Positions 44,930 to 54,703 of a DNA stretch of 64,000 bases are shown one piece after another. Source of the stretch: Chondrus crispus (lineage: Eukaryota > Rhodophyta > Florideophyceae > Gigartinales > Gigartinaceae); contig NW_005178579.1 of NCBI RefSeq assembly GCF_000350225.1, positions 110,620 to 174,619 on the forward strand, given 5' to 3'. The position numbers and the translations under genes were made by a program. The stretch's first letter is position 1. Every line of letters begins with the position of its first letter. The notes below the pieces were generated by a model. The model did not search any database, had not been told where the DNA came from, and saw only the letters and a list, made by a program, of their open reading frames with translations.

Positions 44930-45400
44930 GAGGATTATGAAGATGGCTCTCTGCAAGGGTGCTGGAGGGTTGTTAGATCCGAAGGGAATCTGAGTGAATC
45001 AGAATGGGCCCATCCAGGATGTGAAAGGGATCTTATTCTTGTCGGTGTCGTCAACCGCCACCTGCCAATATCCGCTATTGCCGTCAAGCATGGAGAATAT
45101 TCTGGCGTCTCCAAGTCAATATAAATATTCCTCTATCCTGGGAATGGAGTGTGAGTCCCGCCGGGTCGAGGTGATGAGCTCTAGATAGACCACGCAGAAC
45201 AAAAGGGGGGCGTCATTTTCGGCCCAAGAACTACCTGGCTGGCGCACTCCGCACTGACCGGCTCAATGACTACGTATTCCGACACTTCACCGATTTCGGT
45301 CTTCTCAATCGCCCAAGCGTGCTTTCCCACTCAGGCGAACGGCTGGTATTCTAGTTCGGCCCCATCCTCGAGGTTTACCCGGCCCTGAGCCTTTTTGGAA
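44930..45400 (-). pseudogene. Second Ty3/gypsy reverse transcriptase fragment
   Basis: Minus-strand translation reads EVSEYVVIEPVSAECASQVVLGPK (family: xVxxxVIxPSxSxWASPVVLVPK), then RRDSHSIPRIEEYLY, LGDARIFSMLDGNSGYWQVAVDD and KIPFTSW, then FTQIPFGSNNPPAPLQ. These are consecutive blocks of gypsy reverse transcriptase, with several stops. The palm YxDD is not reached. It covers part of the same region as the fragment at 42378-42880, so the two come from different copies. Confidence 0.78.
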
Positions 45401-46826
45401 ATCTTTTGGCCTCTTTCCTTCTGTTTTCTGTCTTACGGTTCACTGAAAACGTAATACAGAAAACAGAAGGAACCCTCAGGTTGGCAACCACCCACTTGAG
45501 GGTGAAGAGCTACGACAGCGCGGCCTCGTGCCCGGATCTGGAATCCGCGTCGTCGCCATGACCGCAAGGTCGCCGAGTCTCGGGTCGACCCGTCGATCTG
45601 CCAGCCGTTGCTCGTTCGAGTGTAGAACCCACTCCAGTCTCTACCATGCTACCTGGGACACGTTTCAATTCGCCTTTTGGCACGTACGCCTAGTATGGCC
45701 ACACGAAGGACTACAGTATACGGTCCGAGCTCTGTCTGAGCTCGCTCCTCCCTTCGAGGACGGTTGAGCGCATGGGTGTTATACTACAGGGCTATTAGCA
45801 TTCGGGCCCTTATGACTGCATGGGAGAATGTTTCGATGTATCGTCCCAATCAGTTGGGTAGCCAATAGTGGAGACAATAAATGGAACTCTCAAATTGGGC
45901 ATTCAGGGGCGGAGCCGGTGGAAGTGCGCCACATCCGCACCGTTTTCGTTGACTGCCAACTCGGTATCGTCGTCTTTGGACTTGCCGGCAATGAAATTGC
46001 GGTACTCGTAATCTACATTTCCCTTATTATTTTATTACGAGTTAATTGCATCGATTCGCCAACTCTGCGCCTGAACACGAGTTTCTTTACCATCCCTCTG
46101 CCGTACGCCTGGTGGTTGGTATCCTGGACTTTTCCGCATGGTGGTGCATATCTTGGATGTAGTGCGGTTGTATTAGGGTGGGTTCCATTCGCGCCGGCGC
46201 CCTTCCGTCCATAGTTAGAGAGTATTTCATTCCGGTGGGGACACCTATGCCTCGGGTACCACGTGTATATGGGCCTATGCGCTAGTACACGAGCGCTGTC
46301 ACTCTAGCTCGCATGTGTACACTATATCACATGTAAAACCCCTACATACGGCCACTTTAGATACTGTAGGGCGTCCGTAACGGAGTTATCATACTACTAC
46401 ATACCCCTTTTCTTAGTCCACATCACGCCCCGGGCCGCACTGCGTGGGAAATATCACACGTGGGCATGTGTCCACGGCCAGCCAAAGTTCCGTTGCTACA
46501 GTCAAGACCCTCTTGTACTTAATACGGTAAGCTCCAAATTTGGCGGGTTTATCACGGCCAAATTTGTCCGCATTATCGTACCACCTCCTGTTCATCGTAG
46601 ACGAAAATGACCACATCCGCATGAGTCAAGCTTCTTCAAGGAACACAAGCGCTCTATAATCCCCCTTAACTCTTGTGGGATCCCTTTCTATCTATAACAG
46701 TTCAACAAACACCCATAACAAATATTGTGGCTCGAAAAATCTTACATTGTCGTCATCATGCACACTGCACAGAGGCCATCTTCTTCACAGAACCCCTCAA
46801 CATGATGGATCACAGTTGACCCGTAT
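45401..46826. other. Spacer left of the gypsy element, with hairpin
   Basis: Holds an inverted repeat at 45415-45472 (23-nt arms, one mismatch, 12-nt loop). Plus-strand frames at 45528-45767 and 45828-46214 have no recognised motif. Its last five bases, CGTAT, are one copy of the gypsy target-site duplication. Confidence 0.45.
45415..45472. repeat. Inverted repeat, 23-nt arms, 12-nt loop
   Basis: Arms 45415-45437 and 45450-45472 are reverse complements with a single mismatch. It lies just upstream (in the minus direction) of the gypsy reverse transcriptase remnant. Confidence 0.88.
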
Positions 46827-47860
46827 TGTAGTGAAATACCCGTCTCGGGTAGGGGGGTGAAAGGAAGTGAGAAAAGGAAAAAATTGGATACTGTGGTCCG
46901 GGCTGGAGGACACACGTGTGCAACGATGCGCACGATTATTTTAATTATTTAATTCTATTTACAAATTAGATCTAAAATCTAGAGCCGAGAGCTACTGTAC
47001 TCGCCCCGGCGGGGCTATATAGCATAGTCCAGTTACCAACCCAAGTGAGTAAAGGTAACCCGAGTTGCCGGAGTTATGTCGCCTTCGTCGAAGACCGCTT
47101 CCGTTCACGCGACGCGCTTCACTTCTACGCTGCTAACGACATCCTCTATTGCTCGGGGTCCCCTTTCCTTATTCTTTTACCTTTTCTATCTCTAATTCCT
47201 ATCCTTTTCTATCTCGACATCTATTTTTCCCTTAATTGTATTGGTTCCATTGGAGTCGGTCGCGACCGATCCGGTGTTGGTGTGATTGCCATCGGGCTGC
47301 ACGTAGGTCGTAGCGCTGCTACACAGTCCTGTTCCGTCGGAAGGCTGTTGCAACGACGCCTCCTTCGAAGGTCTTATCATACAAGACAGTGTTGGTGCCA
47401 CCAGCTGCGATTGCGACCGCATTGGTGTCGGTGTTTTGCCATCGGGCAACACGTTGGTCGTAGCGTGGCTACATAGTTACGTTCCCGTCGGGTAGTGCTA
47501 ATCGAGCCCGCGTCGAAGACCTTGAAGTATACTCAAGGTGTCAAAGACGCTCAACGAGCTTTGACCTACAACCCAGCGAACCGCGGTGACCTTTGAGTAG
47601 ACAACGCCCAACCCGCACTCGTCGAGCACTCAAGTCTTCACAAGTCTCTACCACCATTATCCTCCCGAGCCGGGCATTTTTCCTTACCCCCCCCCCGTCG
47701 GAGTTGAGCTACTGTGGGCCGCAAGCCCACACAAGGGGAAAGGGAGTCTCGAACGCTCCGTAGCGCATGCCATCGGCAGTGGGTGTTGCTGTTGCTGTTT
47801 TTCTTCTTTTTGTTTGACCGTCAGACTGTGTTCGCGCCCTGCCAGGCACATTGCAATACA
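46827..47860 (+). repeat. Gypsy 5' LTR (1034 bp)
   Basis: Begins TGTAGTGAAATACCC and ends TTGCAATACA. It contains a CTATATAG motif at about 47015-47022 that could serve as TATA box, and a run of C near 47685. Its partner at the other end has TGTAGTGCA and TGCACTACA at its tips, a perfect inverted pair that is lost in this copy by single changes at each end. Confidence 0.95.
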
Positions 47861-47864
47861 AAAG

Positions 47865-47882
47865 TGGTCTCCCGACGTAGAA
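47865..47882 (+). promoter_or_regulatory. Gypsy primer binding site candidate
   Basis: Starts TGGTCTCCCGACGTAGAA, four bases after the LTR end. A TGG start is expected for pairing with a tRNA ending in CCA. Which tRNA is unknown; it would need to end in CGGGAGACCA. Confidence 0.55.
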
Positions 47883-48164
47883 CGGTTTTGTCTACGACAA
47901 GGAAGTTGGTCTTGGTAACGGAGTCTCTTTTTTATTTTTTGTTCGTATCTTTTTTTAGGTTCGTTCGCTACGCCGAACGATGTCAACAAGCGCACCCGGG
48001 GACGTCGGTCCCGGGGGGAGTAGAAGCGGATCGGCGCGGGCGTCGAGGATCCCGAGGGGTCCTCGTACCCGGAGCCAGGCCAATACGGCCACGGATTCCG
48101 GAGATCAAGATCCCCTACGGGGATTGCCGCAGACAAGAATGACTTCGACGAGAAGTTCGAGAAG

Positions 48165-49916
48165 ATGGGCAGCGAAATTCGCCGAGAGAATAAGAAAATT
48201 CTCGAGGATGAATTAGCTCTATTGCGAAAGCAACTGGAGTTGCAAGCAGCCGAGTTCCACATCGTGTTGGGAGAGCTAACAGCTCGCGTGGATCTCGTCG
48301 AGAAGGAACGAGGGGAGGTAACCGACGGCACGGAGCCGGAGGTCCTAGCGTCATTGAAACTCTCAGTTAAGGGCGCGAGGCGCGACGCGAATCAAGCCTT
48401 GGAGTCCTTAGGAAAATTTAGAACAAGCATCGATGACCGATTCGATCGCGACGCACAACGCCTCAAGGACCTTGAGCAGGCCGCCGATCAACCTCCGCAA
48501 GGATCGGACGATGAGCCGCACCCTTCGGGTAGAGAGGGCGACCGTCGGTCGAAAAAGGACAAGCCCGCTCGACAGCGGAGCTCCAAGTCGAAGTCCTCCA
48601 AGAAGGACAAGCGACGTACAAGCAAGGGTCACTGTAGTGACGATCCGGAGGACCCCGACTCACAGTCAGAGTCGCATGGTCCGTCTGAAGATGGTGGCGA
48701 CGGCTCGTCGAACCATTCGGGCGATTCCGAACGCCGTTCAGAAGAAGAAAACGGAATTTCGTCAAGCAAGAAAATTTCCTCCAGACGAGGCGGAGTCACT
48801 TCGTCCGCCTCGCGGAGACACAAGGACGCCGAATCCGAAGATGTCGCAACGCGCCGCGGGCCGCGATGGGAGGAGTTGGAGGAGCTGAATCCGACCAACT
48901 ACCTCTTCAAGAAATTACTTTCGTACCGAACGTACCGCTTGCGGAACCCGCAGACATATTTGTCAAGTTCCCGGCGGACCGCCATGCGAAAAATCAGGAG
49001 AGATATTCCACCTAAGGTGAAGAAGGACAACACGTTCACAGGAGAAGACGGCGTCCTTGTGTTGAATTTTTTGGCGAAGTTGGTTCAAGAGTTTGATACT
49101 CAGGAGATGAATGAGGGACAAGAGATTCGCTTGTTGCCCGAATTCCTTAGTGGCATTGCCCTAAGACAGTACACTTCCGTGTCTCAGACGGCGGGGTCCC
49201 ACTATGGGAAGGTATCCGCCTGGCCGGAGGCCGTACAGTGGCTATTGAGAAGTTTTGCCATCGACGAGGCGATCCGTCAAGCCGTGCTCGTATTGCCAGA
49301 AGTTCAGCAGAGACCGTCTGAAGACGAAATAGAATTTTACATTCGCCTAACAGACGCGAGCAACCGCTGTGGGAATGTTTATTCCATGGAGGAGCAGATG
49401 AACATGTTAATCGAGGGGTTAGATGCCAGTATCAAGCCCAAGGTCTTGCAGTATCGACAAGATAACCGAGATGTCTCATTTTTGAGATTGGTAAATTACG
49501 CAACGGCGCATGGCTCGGCGAGCCGCGACAAGGACCTGAAGACCAAGACGGTCACGATTCAGACGCCGTCGACGTTCAGGGCGGGGAACAAGGCGAGGGC
49601 TTCTTATTATCCCGGTCGTAAAGGTCACGCCGCCGTCCACTTAGCCGAGCCAATCTCGGCTTCAGAGGAGCGCAGTGCGCAGGTAAGTAACGAAAATTAT
49701 TATGAAGGAACGTTCGTCGCCGAAGGAGATTCTATTGAGCCATCGGAAGGCTACGGACACGAGGACTACGGAGCAAGCGGGTCGTCAACTTTACCGACGC
49801 CCACATACACGACGGAGTCATTTTCAGAGCCCACGGATCCCGTGATGATGTTCCCGGGGCGCGGCCACACGCCGGCGCCGCGCATTCCGATGGAAGACAA
49901 GGGTACAACGTTCTGA
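48165..49916 (+). CDS. Gypsy Gag (capsid part)
   Basis: The frame of 583 codons starts with a coiled-coil segment (KKILEDELALLRKQLELQAA). A long Ser/Arg/Lys/Asp-rich linker follows to about residue 230, then a retrotransposon capsid domain ending with EFYIRLTDASNRCGNVYSME and IEGLDASIKPKVLQYRQ. The true start is unclear: an ATG at 47979 begins a Gag-like MSTSAPGDVG peptide in another frame, and joining it would need a one-base change near 48130. The TGA at 49914-49916 is in the middle of Gag: the same frame continues into the nucleocapsid region, so this is probably a premature stop (CGA to TGA would explain it). Confidence 0.85.
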   Translation: MGSEIRRENKKILEDELALLRKQLELQAAEFHIVLGELTARVDLVEKERGEVTDGTEPEVLASLKLSVKGARRDANQALESLGKFRTSIDDRFDRDAQRLKDLEQAADQPPQGSDDEPHPSGREGDRRSKKDKPARQRSSKSKSSKKDKRRTSKGHCSDDPEDPDSQSESHGPSEDGGDGSSNHSGDSERRSEEENGISSSKKISSRRGGVTSSASRRHKDAESEDVATRRGPRWEELEELNPTNYLFKKLLSYRTYRLRNPQTYLSSSRRTAMRKIRRDIPPKVKKDNTFTGEDGVLVLNFLAKLVQEFDTQEMNEGQEIRLLPEFLSGIALRQYTSVSQTAGSHYGKVSAWPEAVQWLLRSFAIDEAIRQAVLVLPEVQQRPSEDEIEFYIRLTDASNRCGNVYSMEEQMNMLIEGLDASIKPKVLQYRQDNRDVSFLRLVNYATAHGSASRDKDLKTKTVTIQTPSTFRAGNKARASYYPGRKGHAAVHLAEPISASEERSAQVSNENYYEGTFVAEGDSIEPSEGYGHEDYGASGSSTLPTPTYTTESFSEPTDPVMMFPGRGHTPAPRIPMEDKGTTF

Positions 49917-50288
49917 AGGCCAGGCTGGATGGGAAGGCCGCAACGTCAAGGAAGGCCGCCGGCCCGTGGAGGACCTAGGCCGCAATATCCCGTCAAGAAG
50001 CACGGACTGGTGTGCTATCACTGTTACGAGAAGGGGCAAGCCGCTCCAACGTGCATTCTTTCCCTCCGGGAAATGCACCAAGTTTTGGGAAATTATGAGG
50101 CGTTCTCTCCGATGGAGAGATTGGGGATACCATTGAGGAGTTATCTGAAGGTCAAGAATTGGTTCGATTCGCGGACGGCGAGCACGCCAATTGCTTCAAC
50201 GCCGAGGTCGAACCAACCCTTTAGAGGGCCCGCGGCGGGGCCCGCGTCGTCGGACGTGAGAAGGAACCCGCAACCGCAGGGAAACTAG
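49917..50288 (+). CDS. Gypsy nucleocapsid end of Gag with altered zinc knuckle
   Basis: Same frame as the capsid part, after the in-frame TGA. It is basic (GRPQRQGRPPARGG) and carries a zinc knuckle at 50013-50054, CYHCYEKGQAAPTC. The spacing is right, but Gln stands where His is expected, so the CCHC ligand set is incomplete. It ends at the TAG 50286-50288, which is preceded directly by a slippery heptamer (separate entry). Confidence 0.82.
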   Translation, partial: RPGWMGRPQRQGRPPARGGPRPQYPVKKHGLVCYHCYEKGQAAPTCILSLREMHQVLGNYEAFSPMERLGIPLRSYLKVKNWFDSRTASTPIASTPRSNQPFRGPAAGPASSDVRRNPQPQGN

Positions 50289-50368
50289 AGAGGGGAATCT
50301 CGAAGGAGTCACGAGAGCTACAGGTTCAACGTACTGCGTCCCGGACTCAGTCACGTTCCCCGTCTCTA
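50279..50368 (+). promoter_or_regulatory. Predicted -1 ribosomal frameshift signal at gag/pol junction
   Basis: In the gag frame the bases 50279-50285 read G GGA AAC, followed immediately by the gag stop TAG (50286-50288). This is a canonical X XXY YYZ slippery heptamer, the same type used by some animal retroviruses. Slipping back one base gives GGG AAA CTA GAG and enters the frame that encodes the protease, which is open across this point. Downstream, 50286-50297 can pair with 50356-50368 (TAGAGA with TCTCTA and GGGGAA with TTCCCC, one bulged base), and a small hairpin 50298-50302/50312-50316 lies within it. Confidence 0.75.
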
Positions 50369-51007
50369 GCGAAAAGGGAAGGCCTCGACGAGGAGGTAGT
50401 TGGAATAGTGGATAGGCCGAAGGAGCCGACTGTTGCCAAGAAAATTCTAAGTCGAGACAAGGATCGTCCGATGGATCAAATTCGTAGGCCCTGGTACAGG
50501 GTTAAGCGACAAGAATGTCCTCAAAAGATCTTGGTCCTCGCGCGAAAAAACTACAAATTTTACGCGGATATTGGACCAACGATCGGATTGATGAGTCGAG
50601 TGTTGTCAGTGTTGGACACAGGCGCCGGACCGAATTTGGTTCGAAGGTCGGAACTTCCGGCAGGAATGGAAATGTTGGTGTCCTACGGACCGACCCAAGA
50701 CATCGGCGACGCGAACAATAGGCCACTCCGGACTCTCGGCACAATTAAAATGCCTGTGAGGCTTAGAAGATTTGTGGCCGCAGCCGAGTTTATTGTACGC
50801 AAAAAACTCGCAGTCCCTCTAATTCTAGGCGTAGACTACTGTGACCGGTTTGTGAAAGCAATTTATCCAAGGAAGAAAACGGTTGAGTTGGCGGATTTCT
50901 CGGAGGTTCTGATAGTTAGGCGGTTCTCGACGAGAAAAGGGAAGAAGAATCTCGTCCCGGGAGAGGACAAGAATGATGGAAAGGGGGAGCGAATTTCCCT
51001 AAGGTAA
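50289..51007 (+). CDS. Gypsy protease
   Basis: The frame is open from before the gag stop, consistent with entry by -1 frameshifting. It carries the retropepsin motif SVLDTGAGPNLVR (catalytic Asp at 50615-50617) and later PLILGVDYCDRF. The frame ends at TAA 51005-51007, but the next codons in the frame one base back read FPKVKVARATTIEPGT and lead into reverse transcriptase, so a one-base change around the G-run at 50983-50987 probably separates them. The enzyme cleaves the polyprotein in the particle. Confidence 0.85.
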
Positions 51008-51009
51008 AA

Positions 51010-52961
51010 GTGGCAAGAGCCACAACTATCGAGCCAGGGACGCAACGCGTCGTGGAATGCACCTCGAAGAGGGCGGGCTTGGTTTTGGTTCAGCCGTACT
51101 CGTCGTTGTACGAAAGGCACGGGTTGACGTGCACGAATGGTGTCGTTCAGGTTGAGCCTGACAGGCCATTTCGTTTACTCGTTGCGAATTTTACGACGTA
51201 CCCTGTCAGGGTGCAAAAAGGCCAAGTGGTGGCAGAATTATTACCGCACCCGAGGGCCATGCTTGACAGCAAACCCACCATTGGTGAAGTTCTCGGAATT
51301 CAAGAAAGGAAGAAGGAAAATGTTCCTAATTCTACCAAGACGCCTACGGGCGAGACAAGATGCGAACCGTCGGATCAAGCGCGCGAGGACCAGCCAGAAG
51401 AACGGTCGAGTGGGCTCTCTGCGACGGCATCGTCGAAGCCGGAGCAGCGGATTGAGCCCCCACCGCCGGACGTGGAGGACCTCGACCTGAGCCACGTGCC
51501 GGAACGGCTGCGCGAGCGGTTCCGACGGATGTTGAAGAAATACTCTAAGATGTGGGATGGGACCCTTGGTGAAATTAATACCGCGGTCCACCGGATTGAG
51601 CTGGTCCCGGAGACCAGGCTCATCGCACAAGCTCCCTACCTAGCCGGTGTAAAGGCTCGGGAGGTCGAGGACGCAGAAGTACAGAAGATGTTAGAAGCAG
51701 GAGTCATCGAACCGGCGCAGTCAGAATGGGCGTCGCACGTTTTATTAGTGCCCAAACCGGACGGTTCAATGCGCTTTTGCGTAGACAACCGCAGGTTAAA
51801 CGCGGTGACGGTGAAGGACACGTACCCTTTGCCGCGCATGGACGAGTGTCTGGACTCGTTGACACCAAGGTCTTTTCCGCGTTGGACGCGATTTCGGGGT
51901 ATTGGCAGATGCCTATTCCGGAAGCAGACCGCGACAAGGGAGCTTTTTCGTGTCACTCAGGTTTCTACCGTTTTTCAAGAATGCCCTTCGGACTTACCAA
52001 CGCGCCGGCGACGTTCCAGAGAGGCATGGATATACTGCTCTCTCCGTTCCGATGGAAGTCGTGTTTGGTGTATTTGGATGATATCATCATCTTCAGCAAG
52101 TCTTGGGAAGAACACATTGTTCATGTGGATGAAATACTGTATGTGTTGGAGAAGGCAGGAGTGAAGCTCAAGCTTCGCAAGCGTGAATTTTTCGTCGAAA
52201 AAATCAAGTACCTGGGCCATGTCGTTCGGCCAGGTGCATTGGAGTTCGATGCCGCCCGCATCGCGGCGTTGGAACAAGTGAGGTACCCTCAAACGCAGAC
52301 CCAGCTCAGAAGCTTCTTGGGACATTGTAATGTGTACCGTCGGTTTGTCCCACATTACGCGAAAATCGCCCATCCGCTCAATCAACTATTGAAGAAAGGA
52401 CAACCGGTCTAGTTGGAAGGATTCGACGAACCGTGCAAGAAAGCTTTTCATAATGTCAAGGACACTATCTTGGCACCGCCGGTGTTAGCGCTGCCGAAGA
52501 AGGACCTACCATACTCGGTAGACACCGATGCAAGCGACTATCAAATCGGCGCTGCATTATTTCAAACGCATCCGGATGCGCAACGTAAACCCATCGGGTT
52601 CTTTTCAAGAACGTTAGACGCAGCCGAGAGAAACTATTCTGTATCAGAAAGAGAATGTCTAGCGTTAATTTGGACCGTACAGACTTTAAGACCGTATCTA
52701 TATGGCGAGCACTTCATTGTGCATACCGACCATGCCTCATTGAGGTGGTTGATGAACGTAACCGAACCCAGCGGGAGATTAATCCGATGGAGGCTCCGCC
52801 TCTCGGAATTTGATTTCGAAATCAAGTACAAGAAGGGCAAGGCTAACAGCCAAGCTGATGCCTTGTCAAGATTACGGACCGCAGGAGAAACCGTCGACGA
52901 AATCGACGATGAAATCCCATGCTTTATGGCCGAACCGGCCGAGAGTACAGTGGAGGACTAG
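51010..52961 (+). pseudogene. Gypsy reverse transcriptase and RNase H
   Basis: The first frame (to about 51870) contains the retropepsin-RT linker, then VIEPAQSEWASHVLLVPKPD, MRFCVDNRRLNAVTVKDTYPL and RMDECLDSL. A one-base shift follows. The second frame continues DTKVFSALDAISGYWQMPI, RMPFGLTNAPATFQ and the palm CLVYLDDIIIFS (YLDD at 52071-52082). A TAG at 52410-52412 stands between reverse transcriptase and RNase H (QPV, stop, LEGF). RNase H follows: YSVDTDASDYQIGAALFQ, NYSVSERECLALIW and HTDHASLRWL. All catalytic residues that can be seen are present; only the frame is damaged. Confidence 0.92.
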
Positions 52962-53009
52962 GACAGTTTTGATGCGTTAGACGACATCCTTGCTCTTGAG
53001 GGGGGGCCG

Positions 53010-54580
53010 CCTCTGATCGCCTCGATCACTTTCAAGCTGTCACTCCGGAGGAGCTCATTCGCGAGCAAGCCGTCGACCCCTTCTGCAACCGCATCAAGAA
53101 AGAAATGGACGCTGGAAAGGTGAGAACGTTGGGCACGGAGACCGAGGAACTCGAAGGAACTCTATGCCGTACCGCGGCGGAGTTTGTACAAGTGGTGACT
53201 CCACAATCGTTAAGGGACCGCGTCCTATGGTTGAGCCGCTACGCAGAATTTGCAGGCCACTCGGGAGGCAGGAAACTTTACAAGACTTTGAGAATATATT
53301 TTTACTGGCCTACGATGGCCCTAGACTGCTACGCAGTTGCGAAAAGTTGCGCTGCATGAGCGCGAGAACGAGTTAAGTTGAGGAAGAATACGAAGGAAAT
53401 GAAACTGTTTACGCCAAAGGCTCCTTTGGAATTCGTCTCAATCGACATTCTCGGTGAGTTAATTACCACCAAACGAGGGAATCGCTACATCCTCGTCATC
53501 AGCGATCGATATTCCAAATTAGTACGAGCCATACCTCTCAAGAAAATTACTGCTGCACACATAGCGCAAGCCTTTGTGCATCATTGGGTATTCGTATACG
53601 GACCACCGGTCAAGCTGTTGTCCGACAAGTGGACACAGTTTACGGCTCGGTTCTTCCAGAACATTTGTGAAATTCTGGGGATACGCAACGTCTTCACGAC
53701 CACCTATCACCCTCAGGCCAACGGCCAAGTTGAAAGATTTAATCGCACGCTGACCTCCGCGTTGCGAAAGTATGTGGGAGAACATCCCAAGGACTGGGAC
53801 CTATTTAGCGACGCTGTGACGTTCGCATACAACACGCAAGTTCATCGAACTACGAACATCGTGCCCTTCAAGCTAGTGTTGGCGCGGGCCCCAGGAAGCG
53901 TCGGGTTACAAGCACAGCCAAGTTTGGAAGGATTTAACTCGAATCGAGCGTACTACCTTAAATGGCAGTCGTGGTTGGAAAGCCTTATGAAAGGCGCTGA
54001 TAAGCGCTTGCGGAAAGAAGAAGCGCGTTACAAGCGAAACTTTGACGCAAGGCTTCGCAAGCCGAAGTATGACATCCCTTCAGGATCATACGTACTCCTT
54101 CGAAAGGAGCAAGGCACGGCCACCGAGCCGAAACAGAAGTTGGCACAAGTGGCTACGGGTCCGTATCAAGTGAAGGAGTCAACTGAGAATACTGTCGCCA
54201 TTGCTATGGGCGACCAAGAAGAGCGCGTGTCGCGAGATAGAGTCGAATTAGCCCCTAGTCCCATGGACTACACGCCGATAATCGGGCTACGACAAGCGCT
54301 ACAGTTCCTCAATAGAGGAGGGGAACGAGAAGAACCCGCCGCGCAAGCGAAGGAGAGGACGGATAACGGACTGTTGGTAAATCAGGAAGCTGCGGGCATC
54401 CCGCTCAATCTACAAGAGATGGGAGGTTCGGAAGAGCAGGATGAGGATGAGCCGCTGGCTCTTCGGAAGGGGGAAGGACAGTTGGACACGCAGGAAGAGG
54501 GAGCCGAGAGTCAGGAGTATGTGATCGACAAGATCGTGGACCACGGCTACGACGAGGAGAACTTAATTCTCCGGGTGTAA
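53010..54580 (+). pseudogene. Gypsy integrase
   Basis: The zinc-binding part reads HSGGRKLYKTLRIYFYWPTM and SCAA, then TGA (53357-53359) where the second Cys of the HHCC finger should be, then ARERVK. The core has FVSIDILGELI (first Asp), LLSDKWTQF (second Asp) and HPQANGQVERFNRTL (Glu), in the right spacing. After a basic C-terminal domain comes a variable linker and the beginning of a chromodomain, EYVIDKIVDHGYDEENLILRV. It ends at TAA 54578-54580, which interrupts the chromodomain. Confidence 0.9.
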
Positions 54581-54703
54581 TGGTATGGCTATATGCCAGA
54601 GGACGCGACGTGGGAGCCAATCCAACACCTACCGCGCAGCACAGTTGTGACATACTTCCGACGGAAGAAACTACAGCTGCCACCGCAAGTCGCGCACTCG
54701 TAA
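54581..54703 (+). pseudogene. Rest of gypsy chromodomain after stop
   Basis: Directly after the TAA, in the same frame, the sequence reads WYGYMPEDATWEPIQHLPRS, the second half of a chromodomain (family pattern VKWKGYxxxxxTWEPxxNL). The stop stands where Lys is expected, so AAA to TAA is the simplest cause. Chromodomains on integrases direct insertion to particular chromatin, usually histone H3 methylated regions. Confidence 0.85.

Noticed and set aside
37526..53359. TGA codons at conserved Cys positions read as selenocysteine or recoded Cys
   Set aside because: Other stops in the same elements are TAG and TAA, and frameshifts accompany them. Decay is simpler, and no selenocysteine insertion element was seen.
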